Source of the DNA: an uncultured Verrucomicrobiota bacterium
GTDB taxonomy: Bacteria > Verrucomicrobiota > Kiritimatiellia > RFP12 > UBA1067
NCBI GenBank assembly: GCA_937901395.1
Contig: CALCDB010000142.1
Location: 1-9,966 of the forward strand
Direction of reading: 5' to 3'
DNA length: 9,966 nucleotides
The translations under genes were made by a program, and so were the position numbers. Position 1 is the first letter of the stretch; the number at the start of each line of letters is the position of its first letter. The notes under the pieces were generated by a model, which worked only from the letters and a program-made list of their open reading frames with translations, did not search any database and had not been told where the DNA came from. Positions 1 through 7,041 of this stretch are shown in pieces.

Positions 1-308
1 CCTTCTATTCCCATTCCAAGCTTGAGCATAAAAAAAGCATCCAACCAGCTTTTAGGTTTTTCACCCTTTGTCATACCATAATTCAAAAGACTATTATAAA
101 AATGATTCAACTGGTTACGCATAGCATTAGCTTTACCATGTTCCACCGGAGATAACCCTGCATGTCTAAATGCATAACGTCCTCCAAATACAGAATCTAT
201 TAAAAATGTTTTGCCTACGCGTCTTCTACCATATACAGCAACAAATTCAGCTTTATTACTCTCATATAGCCTATTTAATTCGTTTACTTCGCCTTTTCTT
301 CCGATCAT
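1..308 (-). CDS. ATP-binding protein, archaeal-type AAA ATPase family (N-terminal part, runs off left edge)
   Basis: Reading leftward from an ATG at 308-306 gives 102 codons that stay open to the window edge. The protein begins MIGRKGEVNELNRLYES and has a P-loop, GRRRVGKT, at residues 27-34, directly after the hydrophobic strand EFVAVY. This 'IGR..E...L...Y.S....FV.VYGRRRVGKT' opening is typical of the archaeal ATPase / DUF234-type AAA proteins that are common in Bacillota and Bacteroidota. Full members are usually about 400-500 residues, so only the first quarter is present, and Walker B and the C-terminal domain lie outside the window. The start is supported by GAGGTG at 321-316, seven bases upstream. 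The cellular role of this family is poorly known. It is divergent to the ABC ATPase fragment and shares its low G+C, so both probably come from the same genome. Confidence 0.8.
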   Translation of the reverse strand, partial: MIGRKGEVNELNRLYESNKAEFVAVYGRRRVGKTFLIDSVFGGRYAFRHAGLSPVEHGKANAMRNQLNHFYNSLLNYGMTKGEKPKSWLDAFFMLKLGMGIE

Positions 309-339
309 ATGCTTTCACCTCGGTTATTTTCTTTTTACA

Positions 340-368
340 ATTATATCATATGTTTATTGAAAAAGCAA
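340..368 (-). promoter_or_regulatory. Possible sigma-70-type promoter for the leftward ATPase gene
   Basis: On the minus strand a perfect TATAAT lies at 345-340. Seventeen bases further upstream is TTGCTT at 368-363, which matches the -35 consensus only in its TTG. The -10 ends about 31 bases before the ATPase ATG, leaving room for the GAGGTG ribosome binding site. The region is very AT-rich, so chance matches are likely and the call is tentative. Confidence 0.4.
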
Positions 369-431
369 AATGTTTGGCGGCTTATAGTAAATTCAATTAA
401 TTTCATAAAAATTAGTGATTTTTTAATAAAT

Positions 432-443
432 TTGATATATAAT
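432..443 (+). promoter_or_regulatory. Possible -10 region for the ABC ATPase gene
   Basis: A perfect TATAAT occurs at 438-443, within a TTGATATATAAT stretch, 63 bases upstream of the ATG at 507. No good -35 hexamer is seen at 17 bases spacing. The downstream leader ends with a strong GGAGG at 491-495, 11 bases before the start codon. In sequence this AT-rich a TATAAT is weak evidence on its own. Confidence 0.35.
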
Positions 444-506
444 AGTAATGTTGCAAAAAAATATTTAATTATTATAAACTTTAAATAGAAGGAGGACAAA
501 AATTAA

Positions 507-893
507 ATGCTTGAATTAAAAAACATAAAAAAAGTTTATGAAACAGCAGATGAAAAAGTTGAAGCTCTAAAAGGCGTAAGTATAAAATTTAGAGAATCAG
601 AATTTGTTTCTATACTTGGACAGAGCGGATGTGGAAAAACAACTTTATTAAATATTATAGGTGGTCTAGATAGATACACAAGTGGAGATTTAATTATAAA
701 TGGAAAATCAACAAAAAACTTTAAAGATAAGGATTGGGATGCATACAGAAACTACAAAGTAGGTTTTGTTTTCCAAAGCTATAATTTAATAGGACATCAA
801 ACAGTTCTTTCTAATGTAGAACTTGCCTTAACAATAGGAGGAATATCAAAAAAAGAAAGAAAAGAAAGAGCAATAAAGGCATTAGAAGAAGTT
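507..893 (+). other. ABC transporter ATP-binding protein, 5' fragment (MacB/LolD-like export ATPase family)
   Basis: About 130 codons match the start of the MacB/LolD-type ATPases that pair with FtsX-like permeases in lipoprotein, peptide or antibiotic export. The fragment opens MLELKNIKKVYET, has a Walker A motif GQSGCGKT at residues 38-45 and a Q-loop glutamine at residue 91 in VGFVFQSYN. The sequence 'RAIKALEEV' normally leads into the helix before LSGGQ, but here it runs into DNA polymerase I. The signature motif, Walker B, H-loop and any fused permease are therefore missing. The start is well supported by GGAGG at 491-495. The low G+C and lysine-rich sequence suggest Bacillota, where this ATPase is often fused to a large FtsX-type permease. 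As it stands it could not hydrolyse ATP. Confidence 0.85.
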
Positions 894-2093
894 GAGGAGC
901 CATTGGTTAGAGTCTTGATTGGAATGGAGCGCGAAGGAATAAGGATTGATCCCGTGGCGCTTAAGGATTATGGGCGCGAATTGGATCGTGAAATACTTGG
1001 TTTTGTGCAGAAAATCAATGAGTATTCGTATCCAGGGTTCAATCCTGATAGTCCCAAGCAATTAGGGGAATTGCTATTTGATAGATTAGGTCTGCCTGGC
1101 GGCAAGAAGACTTCGAGAGGGCAGTGGTCAACCGATGAAAAGACGCTTTCAAAGTTAGTCGAGGCGCATCCGATTGTCGCGGCGATCATGGAATATCGAG
1201 CTTGCTCGAAGTTGAAGTCGACATACGTGGATAAGTTGCCGCAGCTTATTGACGGAGAGAAGAGGGTGCATACCACATATGCGCAGGCCTTCACGGAAAC
1301 CGGTAGGATATCATCGTCGGAACCGAATTTGCAGAACATACCGATTCGCACGGAGCGAGGCAAGAACATACGGAGGGCGTTTGTGGCTCGCGATGACATG
1401 CATCAATTGATATCGGCGGATTATTCGCAGATTGAGTTGCGATTAATGGCGTCGATGAGCGGAGACGATGCGATGATTAGCGCGTTCAAGAACGGGGAGG
1501 ATATTCATAGGGATACGGCAAGTAGAGTTTATAATATAATGCCGAGTTTCGTGACGGCGGAGCAGCGCTCGAAGTGCAAGATGGTAAATTTTGGGATAAT
1601 CTATGGTATTTCGCCTTTTGGGCTTTCGCAGCGATTGAAAGTATCGAGGAAAGAGGCCGCGGATTTGATTGATACGTATTTCAAGTTATATCCCAAGATT
1701 CGAGATTTCATGTCGCAAGCGATTGAGAATGCGCGAACGACGGGGTATGCGGAGACGGTGTTAGGGCGGCGGAGAGTATTGAAGGATATCAATTCTGCGA
1801 ATGCGACAGCTCGGCAATCGGCGGAGAGAGACGCCATCAATACGCCGATTCAGGGGAGCGCGGCGGATTTGATCAAGGTCGCGATGGTGCGTATCGACGA
1901 TCAGTTTAGGAAGCGGGCATTGCGAACGAAGATGGTTCTGCAGATTCATGATGAGCTCGTTTTCGACGCTCCTTCAGAAGAAGTGGAGATCGTTAAGGAG
2001 ATCGTGCGTAATGAAATGATTTCGGCGTTGGAATTCAACGTTCCTTTGGAAGTAAGCATTGGAATCGGAGCAAACTGGATAGACGCACATTAA
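507..2093 (+). CDS. polA: Chimeric open reading frame: ABC transporter ATPase N-terminus joined in frame to DNA polymerase I polymerase domain
   Basis: The frame is open for 528 codons but does not encode one natural protein. Residues 1 to about 130 are the first half of an ABC transporter ATPase. Residues from about 131 to 528 are the polymerase domain of a family A DNA polymerase I. The ABC part stops before its LSGGQ signature and Walker B motif. The polymerase part lacks the 5' nuclease and 3'-5' exonuclease domains that should precede it. Codon use changes from AT-rich to moderate G+C at the same place. The start codon and GGAGG belong to the ABC gene, so this is not the native polA start. 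The two halves are described separately. I consider the fusion an assembly join or rearrangement rather than a functional gene. Confidence 0.75.
   Translation: MLELKNIKKVYETADEKVEALKGVSIKFRESEFVSILGQSGCGKTTLLNIIGGLDRYTSGDLIINGKSTKNFKDKDWDAYRNYKVGFVFQSYNLIGHQTVLSNVELALTIGGISKKERKERAIKALEEVEEPLVRVLIGMEREGIRIDPVALKDYGRELDREILGFVQKINEYSYPGFNPDSPKQLGELLFDRLGLPGGKKTSRGQWSTDEKTLSKLVEAHPIVAAIMEYRACSKLKSTYVDKLPQLIDGEKRVHTTYAQAFTETGRISSSEPNLQNIPIRTERGKNIRRAFVARDDMHQLISADYSQIELRLMASMSGDDAMISAFKNGEDIHRDTASRVYNIMPSFVTAEQRSKCKMVNFGIIYGISPFGLSQRLKVSRKEAADLIDTYFKLYPKIRDFMSQAIENARTTGYAETVLGRRRVLKDINSANATARQSAERDAINTPIQGSAADLIKVAMVRIDDQFRKRALRTKMVLQIHDELVFDAPSEEVEIVKEIVRNEMISALEFNVPLEVSIGIGANWIDAH
894..2093 (+). 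other. polA: DNA polymerase I, C-terminal polymerase domain (5'-truncated polA)
   Basis: From about residue 131 of the frame, EEPLVRVLIGMEREGIRID matches the point where the Pol I polymerase domain begins (IEMPLVPVL in E. coli). The roughly 398 residues to the stop cover thumb, palm and fingers. Motif A is DYSQIELR with catalytic Asp at frame residue 305. Motif B on the O helix reads KMVNFGIIYG, with Lys358 and Phe362 equivalent to E. coli K758 and F762. Motif C is QIHDELVF with Asp482 and Glu483. All catalytic residues are present and the C-terminus ends GANWIDAH, as in E. coli (ENWDQAH). The enzyme fills gaps and replaces RNA primers during replication and repair. The start of the gene is missing because of the join near 893. 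Its 3' end carries the likely promoter for the fucose operon, which starts 22 bases downstream. Confidence 0.92.
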
Positions 2094-2108
2094 ATTTTTT
2101 GATATAAT
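2080..2108 (+). promoter_or_regulatory. Probable promoter of the fucose operon, giving a leaderless transcript
   Basis: TAGACG at 2080-2085 matches the -35 consensus TTGACA at four of six positions. After a 17-base spacer comes a perfect TATAAT at 2103-2108. The -35 lies in the last codons of polA and the stop codon lies in the spacer. Only seven bases separate the -10 from the ATG at 2116, so transcription would begin at or next to the start codon. No Shine-Dalgarno sequence is seen before this ATG, which fits a leaderless mRNA. No operator or terminator is evident in the 22-base gap. Confidence 0.55.
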
Positions 2109-2115
2109 TTTTTAC

Positions 2116-3534
2116 ATGAAAAACTATTTAGCCATAGATATTGGAGCTTCGAGCGGTCGACATATCATTGGACGCGTCGAGGGAGGAAAGATAACCCTTG
2201 AAGAGGTTTTTCGATTTGAGAACTCCCAAATTCGCAAAAATGGGCATGACTGTTGGGATATTGAGAAGTTGGTGGATTCGGTAAAGGAAGGGATTGATGT
2301 AGCGCTTGCGAAGGGGGAGGTCGAGTCGATTGGCGTTGATACTTGGGGCGTCGATTTCGTATTGTTAGATGAAGATTTGCGGCTTTGTGGCGATGCGGTA
2401 GCGTATCGCGATTCTCGTACGGAAGGCATAGACAAGGAAGTTGAGAAGATTGTGCCTTTCACGGAATTATATCGACGGACGGGAATTCAGAAGGCGAGTT
2501 ACAATACTATATATCAGCTTTTTGCGTTAAGGAAGGAATCTCCGGAGCAGTTGAAGAGGGCGGCGCATTTATTGATGTTGCCGGAGTATCTTAACTTCGC
2601 ATTGACCGGCAAGATTGTTCATGATTACACTCATTCTTCTACGACATCGTTGTTGGATGCTACAAAGAAGACGTGGGATTTCGAGTTGATAGAGAAGTTG
2701 GGGCTTCCAACTCGAATCTTCGGCAAGTTGGAAATGCCAGGAATGGTAGTGGGCGAGTACAAGGGCGTCAAGGTCGTGATGCCGCCATTACACGATACGG
2801 CGTGCGCATATCTAGCGGTTCCCGCGAGAGATGATCGCGCGGTGTATTTATCGAGTGGAACTTGGTCGTTGCTGGGGGTGGAGAACGATTGCGCAATCAC
2901 CAATCGATCGAGTTTGCTGGCCAATTTCACGAACGAGGGTGGAGCGTGGGGCCGATATCGCTATCTTAAGAATATAATGGGCTTGTGGATGATACAATCG
3001 ATTCGGCGCGAGCTCAACGGCGTGAGTTATGTCGAGGGGCGCGATCCAGAGGCGACGAAGGAGGCGTTAAAGGAGATAGCGGATTGGCAGGCCGGCAAGA
3101 AGTATAGTTTTTCGGAGTTGGAGATGTCAGCGCGCGGGGCGAGCATTAACCATGTTGTCATAGATGTGAATGACGCGCGTTTTCTCAATCCGAATTCGAT
3201 GTTGGCGGAGGTGTTGGCGGCGGCGAAGGCGGCGGGGCAGAAGTTATCGACTATCGGCGAAGTGATGCAATGCGTGTATCGTTCATTGGCGGAGTGCTAT
3301 GCGGAGGCGATACGGAATCTATCGGCGATTACCGGAAAGAGCTACACCTCGATAAACATAGTGGGCGGCGGATGTCAGGATAAGTATCTTAATGCAATCA
3401 CGGCGGAGGCCACGGGGTTGGATGTGTTCGCGGGGCCAATCGAGGGAACTGCGATCGGAAACCTAATCGTGCAGATGATCGCCAACAATGAATTCAAGGA
3501 TCTAACCGAAGCAAGAAAGGCAATCGTAAGATAA
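2116..3534 (+). CDS. rhaB: Rhamnulokinase-family FGGY carbohydrate kinase, probable L-fuculokinase
   Basis: The 472-residue protein is close in length to E. coli RhaB (489). It begins MKNYLAIDIGASSGR, the N-terminal phosphate-binding motif of FGGY kinases. It then shows the RhaB-type blocks GVDTWGVDF, YRDSRTEG and TGIQKASYNTIYQL. PPLHDTACAY places the catalytic Asp at residue 227, equivalent to RhaB D237. The C-terminal ATP-binding block contains VGGGCQD and ends with GPIEGTAIGN. By sequence it belongs with rhamnulokinases, which phosphorylate L-rhamnulose at O1. Every sugar-specific neighbour is a fucose gene (aldolase, FucO, permease, fucosidase, isomerase), and RhaB-type kinases are known to serve as fuculokinases in other gut bacteria. 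I therefore infer L-fuculose as the main substrate, making L-fuculose-1-phosphate in the cytoplasm. It could accept both ketoses. The start fits the family and lies just after the operon promoter. Confidence 0.9.
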   Translation: MKNYLAIDIGASSGRHIIGRVEGGKITLEEVFRFENSQIRKNGHDCWDIEKLVDSVKEGIDVALAKGEVESIGVDTWGVDFVLLDEDLRLCGDAVAYRDSRTEGIDKEVEKIVPFTELYRRTGIQKASYNTIYQLFALRKESPEQLKRAAHLLMLPEYLNFALTGKIVHDYTHSSTTSLLDATKKTWDFELIEKLGLPTRIFGKLEMPGMVVGEYKGVKVVMPPLHDTACAYLAVPARDDRAVYLSSGTWSLLGVENDCAITNRSSLLANFTNEGGAWGRYRYLKNIMGLWMIQSIRRELNGVSYVEGRDPEATKEALKEIADWQAGKKYSFSELEMSARGASINHVVIDVNDARFLNPNSMLAEVLAAAKAAGQKLSTIGEVMQCVYRSLAECYAEAIRNLSAITGKSYTSINIVGGGCQDKYLNAITAEATGLDVFAGPIEGTAIGNLIVQMIANNEFKDLTEARKAIVR

Positions 3535-4352
3535 TGGACAGTAAACTCTATATCAAACCGAAGTTGGTCGATCGTGCATACGATTGGCGGAAAGGTCCGC
3601 AACCGAAGACGCGCAAGGAGTTGGATAAGTTTTTCAATTCCGCCGCGATTAACGCGGTGAAGGACGCGATTTGCGAGATGGGGCGTAGAATTTATGCTCG
3701 CGGATACAATGATGGCAATGGCGGCAATCTCTCGGTTCGGGTTGGCGAGGATTTAGTGCTTTGCACTCCGACATTGTGCTCGAAGGGGTTCATGAAGCGC
3801 GAAGACATATGCCTCGTGGACATGAAGGCCGGTCAGCTTTGCGGATATCGGCCAAGGACCAGCGAGGTGAAAGTGCATATTGCGATGATGAAGGCGAGCG
3901 GGATGAACGCGTGCATACATTGTCACCCCCCGCATTGCAACGCGTTCCTGTTCGCCGGAATAGTTCCGCCGAGCGGGATTAACCCAGAGGCGGATATCTT
4001 CTTCAATCAGATTCCCATTACTCCATACGCGACGCCTGGTTCGGATGAAATCGCGAAGTACGTTGCGGAGAAGGCGAAGACGGCGAACGTCATATTCATG
4101 GCGAATCATGGTATCGTTTGCGGTGGCAGGGATATCGAGGAGGCGGAGTGGTTCGCGGAGAATGCGGATGCATACTGCCAGGTGCTGTTGTTGGCGGCTG
4201 GGCATGGAATGAAGTTGCAGCAGGTCGGGCCGAATGGCGTAAAGGATTTTCTTGCGATTCGCGAGTCGATGGGGCTGCCGCTCAACAAGGCGTTGCCGCT
4301 TTACAACACGCATAGCTTCAATGGCTATAAGATGAAATTTGCATCTCGTTAA
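3534..4352 (+). CDS. fucA: L-fuculose-phosphate aldolase, class II aldolase/adducin family
   Basis: The product of 272 residues is a zinc-dependent class II aldolase that should cleave L-fuculose-1-phosphate to dihydroxyacetone phosphate and L-lactaldehyde. The FucA landmarks are present: NDGNGGNLSVR near residues 59-69 (phosphate binding), the catalytic Glu111 in TSEVKVH, the zinc ligands His129 and His131 in IHCHPPH, and the third ligand His192 in ANHG. The spacing of these residues agrees with E. coli FucA (E73, H92, H94, H155). The protein is longer than E. coli FucA (215) mainly because about 35 charged residues, including DWRKGPQPKTRKE, precede the usual first helix. The start ATG overlaps the kinase stop by one base (TAATG), suggesting translational coupling. 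A related pentose-phosphate aldolase is possible by sequence alone, but the operon context favours fucose. Confidence 0.9.
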   Translation: MDSKLYIKPKLVDRAYDWRKGPQPKTRKELDKFFNSAAINAVKDAICEMGRRIYARGYNDGNGGNLSVRVGEDLVLCTPTLCSKGFMKREDICLVDMKAGQLCGYRPRTSEVKVHIAMMKASGMNACIHCHPPHCNAFLFAGIVPPSGINPEADIFFNQIPITPYATPGSDEIAKYVAEKAKTANVIFMANHGIVCGGRDIEEAEWFAENADAYCQVLLLAAGHGMKLQQVGPNGVKDFLAIRESMGLPLNKALPLYNTHSFNGYKMKFASR

Positions 4353-4382
4353 TATCATCAAACAAGCAAAGGAACAAAGATT

Positions 4383-5531
4383 ATGGTCAATCGTATTATT
4401 CTTAATGAAACGTCGTATCATGGCGCGGGCGCCGTAAAGTCAATCGTTTCCGAGTTAAATGCGCGCGGTTTGAAGAAGCCGATTATCTTTTCCGATCCAG
4501 ATCTCATCAAGTTCGGAGTAACCAAGAAGGTAACGGATATTCTCGACAAGGCGAAGGTGAAGTATGCGATTTATTCGCAAATCAAGCCGAATCCCACGAT
4601 TGACAATGTGAAGAATGGGGTGAAGGCCTTTAAGCGGGCGAAGGCGGATTCGATCATCGCGATTGGCGGCGGCAGTTCGATGGACACCGCGAAAGCGGTT
4701 GGTATCATCATCGCCAATCCAAGCTTTGGCGACGTTCGTTCGCTTGAGGGCGTGGCGCCAACGAAGAAGCCATCGAAGCCGATTCTCGCGGTTCCTACGA
4801 CGGCGGGCACGGCGGCCGAGGTTACCATCAACTACGTAATTACCGATGTCGAGAAAAAGCGCAAGTTCGTATGCGTGGATCCGCATGATATTCCAGTAGT
4901 GGCGTTTGTGGATCCCGAGATGATGTCGACCATGCCGCGCGGGTTGACGGCGTTCACGGGTATGGATGCGCTTACTCACGCGATCGAGGGGCTTATCACG
5001 AAGGCGGCTTGTCCAATGACGGACATGATGCATTTGGAGGCGATACGCCTCATCTCCAAGTCGCTTCGCGATGCGGTGGCGAACAAGCCCTCGGGACGCG
5101 AGGGGATGGCGTTGGGGCAATACATCGCCGGAATGGGCTTTTCGAATGTCGGCTTGGGCATCGACCATTCGATGGCGCATGGGCTTTCGGCGCTATATGA
5201 TATGCCGCATGGCAAGGCCTGTGCGATATTGTTGCCGACTGCGATGAAGTTCAACGCCACGAAGACTGGCGATAAGTATCGCAAGATCGCGATTGCGATG
5301 GGAGTGAAGGGAGCGGATAAGCTCAGCATCGCGGAAGCCCGCAAGGCGGCGATCGCGGCGGTCGAAAAGTTGGCTAAGGATGTTGGAATTCCAGCGAACT
5401 TGAAGGGCGTGCTCAAGGCGGAGGATATTCCTTTCCTCGCGAAGTCGGCCTTCGCCGACGCATGCAGACCTGGCAACCCACGGGATTTGACGGTCTCGGA
5501 TATCGAAAAACTCTATAAAGGATTGATGTAA
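4383..5531 (+). CDS. fucO: Lactaldehyde reductase (1,2-propanediol oxidoreductase), iron-dependent alcohol dehydrogenase
   Basis: This 382-residue protein aligns with E. coli FucO almost end to end, with long identical blocks such as TTAGTAAEVTINYVITD, KFVCVDPHDIP and GQYIAGMGFSNVGLG. The nucleotide-binding GGGSSMDTAK motif is present. The four iron ligands are in place: Asp195, His199, His262 and His276, one residue below the E. coli numbers (D196, H200, H263, H277). FucO uses NADH to reduce L-lactaldehyde from the aldolase to L-1,2-propanediol, which regenerates NAD+ during anaerobic growth on fucose or rhamnose. The start is supported by AAAGGA at 4368-4373, nine bases upstream, in the only real gap of the operon (30 bases). 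It belongs to the group III alcohol dehydrogenases and is confidently assigned. Confidence 0.95.
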   Translation: MVNRIILNETSYHGAGAVKSIVSELNARGLKKPIIFSDPDLIKFGVTKKVTDILDKAKVKYAIYSQIKPNPTIDNVKNGVKAFKRAKADSIIAIGGGSSMDTAKAVGIIIANPSFGDVRSLEGVAPTKKPSKPILAVPTTAGTAAEVTINYVITDVEKKRKFVCVDPHDIPVVAFVDPEMMSTMPRGLTAFTGMDALTHAIEGLITKAACPMTDMMHLEAIRLISKSLRDAVANKPSGREGMALGQYIAGMGFSNVGLGIDHSMAHGLSALYDMPHGKACAILLPTAMKFNATKTGDKYRKIAIAMGVKGADKLSIAEARKAAIAAVEKLAKDVGIPANLKGVLKAEDIPFLAKSAFADACRPGNPRDLTVSDIEKLYKGLM

Positions 5532-5532
5532 T

Positions 5533-7041
5533 ATGGTACCTCGGAAATTTCTCGGCATCTTCGTGATGTTGGTAAGTTGCTTCGCGTTGTGGGGGCTGCT
5601 TAACAATATGACGGATAATCTCGTTCCCGCGTTTCAGAAGATCTTCACGATGGATCAATCGAGGGCGGGGTTGGTACAGGTGGCGTTTTACGGCGCGTAC
5701 GCGGTGCTCGCAATTTTCGCCGCGGTACTTGCCGAGGAGCTTTCGTATCGAAAGGGAGTGTTGATAGGGCTTGGCATTTATATCGCCGGAGCCCTACTCT
5801 ACATTCCGGCGTGTATCGCGCAATCGTTTGACATCTACTTTATAGCCATCTTCATCGTTGCGGGCGGATGTTCGTTGTTGGAGACGACGTGCAATCCGTA
5901 TGTGCTGTCGTTGGGGGACGAGAAGACGGCGGTGCGGCGACTCAACTTCGCGCAGATGTTCAATCCCGTCGGGTCGATGATGGGTATCGTGCTCGCACAG
6001 CAGTTGATTCTTTCGCACTTGAATCCCGCATCGGCGGAGGAGCGTGCGTTGATGGACGAGGCGACGCGTCAGGGGATTATTCACAATGAGCTCTTCTGGG
6101 TATGTGCGCCGTATGTGGGGCTATGCGCAGTTGCAGCGCTCATCTGGGTATTCTTCCTTGTTGGCAAGGCACCTCGGGCCGTTGATGCTGGACGTACGAC
6201 AACGCCGTCGAATGTCGGCAAGGTTACGAAGGCGCTTGCCTGTACGCTGATACCCATGCTCATTCTTTACTGGCATTTCCCAGAGATGAACAAGGTCCAT
6301 TGGGTTCTTTGGAGCATGGTCGGGCCGTTTTACTATATACTTACCACATCCGAATATTGTGCGATGTTAGGAACGCTCCTCAAGACGCCTCGTTATTGGG
6401 GCGGCGTAATCGCGCAGTTCTTCTACGTGGGCGTGCAGATCGCGGCGTGGACGTGGCTCAATGTCTATTGTCAGAAAGAGTTGGGGGTTACTCCCGCGAA
6501 GGCGGCCATCTATTACACGATAGCGATTTCGCTCTTCATTGCGGCGCGTTGGATCGCCACTTTCCTGATGAAGTATTTCAATCCCGCGAGGATGATGGCG
6601 CTCTTTTCGGTTGGCGCGATTTTGAGCGCAGTAGGGGTAATGTATCTGCCAACGAAGATAATCTTCTCGATTGGCGGGTTGCCATTCTCTTGGAATATCA
6701 TCTGTCTGGTAGCGATGAGCGGCTTCATGTCGCTGATGTTCCCGACGATTTACGGCATTGCGTTGGGCGGTCTTGATCAGAAGGCGGTCAAGCTCGGCGC
6801 TTCCGGTCTTATCATGGCGATCTTGGGCGGCGCGATCATCACGCCGTGGATGGCCGATATCATCGGTAATAACGAGAGCTTCTGGTGCCAGCTTACGCCG
6901 ATGTTCTCGACCGCATGGGATGCCGATCTCAAGCTTTCGCAGATGTCGCTACGCGCGAGCTTCATCGTTCCGGCGATTTGCTTCGCGGTGGTGTTGCTTT
7001 ACGCGGTAATCTTCAACAAGTCGCGCGAGGAGCAGAAATGA
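5533..7041 (+). CDS. fucP: L-fucose:H+ symporter-like MFS permease, with extra hydrophobic segments in the central loop
   Basis: The 502-residue membrane protein matches FucP-type major facilitator permeases. The essential charged residues of E. coli FucP are retained: Asp28 in NNMTDNLVP (E. coli D46) and Glu117 in SLLETTCNPY (E. coli E135). Other family blocks include GLVQVAFYGAY and, in the second half, IAQFFYVGVQIAAWTW. It should import L-fucose with protons across the inner membrane. It is about 64 residues longer than E. coli FucP (438). Much of the excess is a hydrophobic stretch at residues 234-275 between the sixth helix and the usual seventh, where FucP normally has a cytoplasmic loop. 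It could add two membrane segments. The ATG follows the fucO stop after one base, with AAAGGA at about 5516-5521. The stop overlaps the fucosidase start (ATGA). A different deoxysugar substrate is possible. Confidence 0.85.
   Translation: MVPRKFLGIFVMLVSCFALWGLLNNMTDNLVPAFQKIFTMDQSRAGLVQVAFYGAYAVLAIFAAVLAEELSYRKGVLIGLGIYIAGALLYIPACIAQSFDIYFIAIFIVAGGCSLLETTCNPYVLSLGDEKTAVRRLNFAQMFNPVGSMMGIVLAQQLILSHLNPASAEERALMDEATRQGIIHNELFWVCAPYVGLCAVAALIWVFFLVGKAPRAVDAGRTTTPSNVGKVTKALACTLIPMLILYWHFPEMNKVHWVLWSMVGPFYYILTTSEYCAMLGTLLKTPRYWGGVIAQFFYVGVQIAAWTWLNVYCQKELGVTPAKAAIYYTIAISLFIAARWIATFLMKYFNPARMMALFSVGAILSAVGVMYLPTKIIFSIGGLPFSWNIICLVAMSGFMSLMFPTIYGIALGGLDQKAVKLGASGLIMAILGGAIITPWMADIIGNNESFWCQLTPMFSTAWDADLKLSQMSLRASFIVPAICFAVVLLYAVIFNKSREEQK

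Larger units (their letters stand above)
309..506. other. Divergent AT-rich intergenic region
   Basis: This 198-base spacer lies between the leftward ATPase and the rightward ABC ATPase fragment. It contains the two tentative promoters and both ribosome binding sites. I see no convincing coding sequence, hairpin terminator or repeat in it. The short rightward reading frame that crosses it begins inside the ATPase gene and has the look of antisense noise. Confidence 0.6.

Noticed and set aside
170..400. Rightward 76-codon frame near the left edge
   Set aside because: It starts inside the antisense of the ATPase gene, whose P-loop and ribosome binding site are clear. The predicted peptide looks like translated AT-rich noise rather than a membrane protein.
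507..2093. A novel ABC ATPase-DNA polymerase fusion protein
   Set aside because: The ATPase lacks its signature and Walker B motifs, the polymerase lacks its upstream domains, and composition changes exactly at the junction. This fits a mis-join far better than a functional fusion.
2094..2115. Transcription terminator between polA and the operon
   Set aside because: There are T-runs but no GC-rich inverted repeat before them. The stretch fits a promoter -10 region better.
4455..5180. 241-codon leftward open frame opposite fucO, and similar long antisense frames opposite the aldolase and fucosidase
   Set aside because: All are Arg/His-rich shadows of well-conserved genes and have no recognisable domain or ribosome binding site.
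6885..7037. Longer start for the fucosidase within the permease gene
   Set aside because: The 51 extra residues would overlap the permease coding sequence and bury the signal peptide. The ATG at 7038 has GAGGAG upstream and a normal ATGA overlap.
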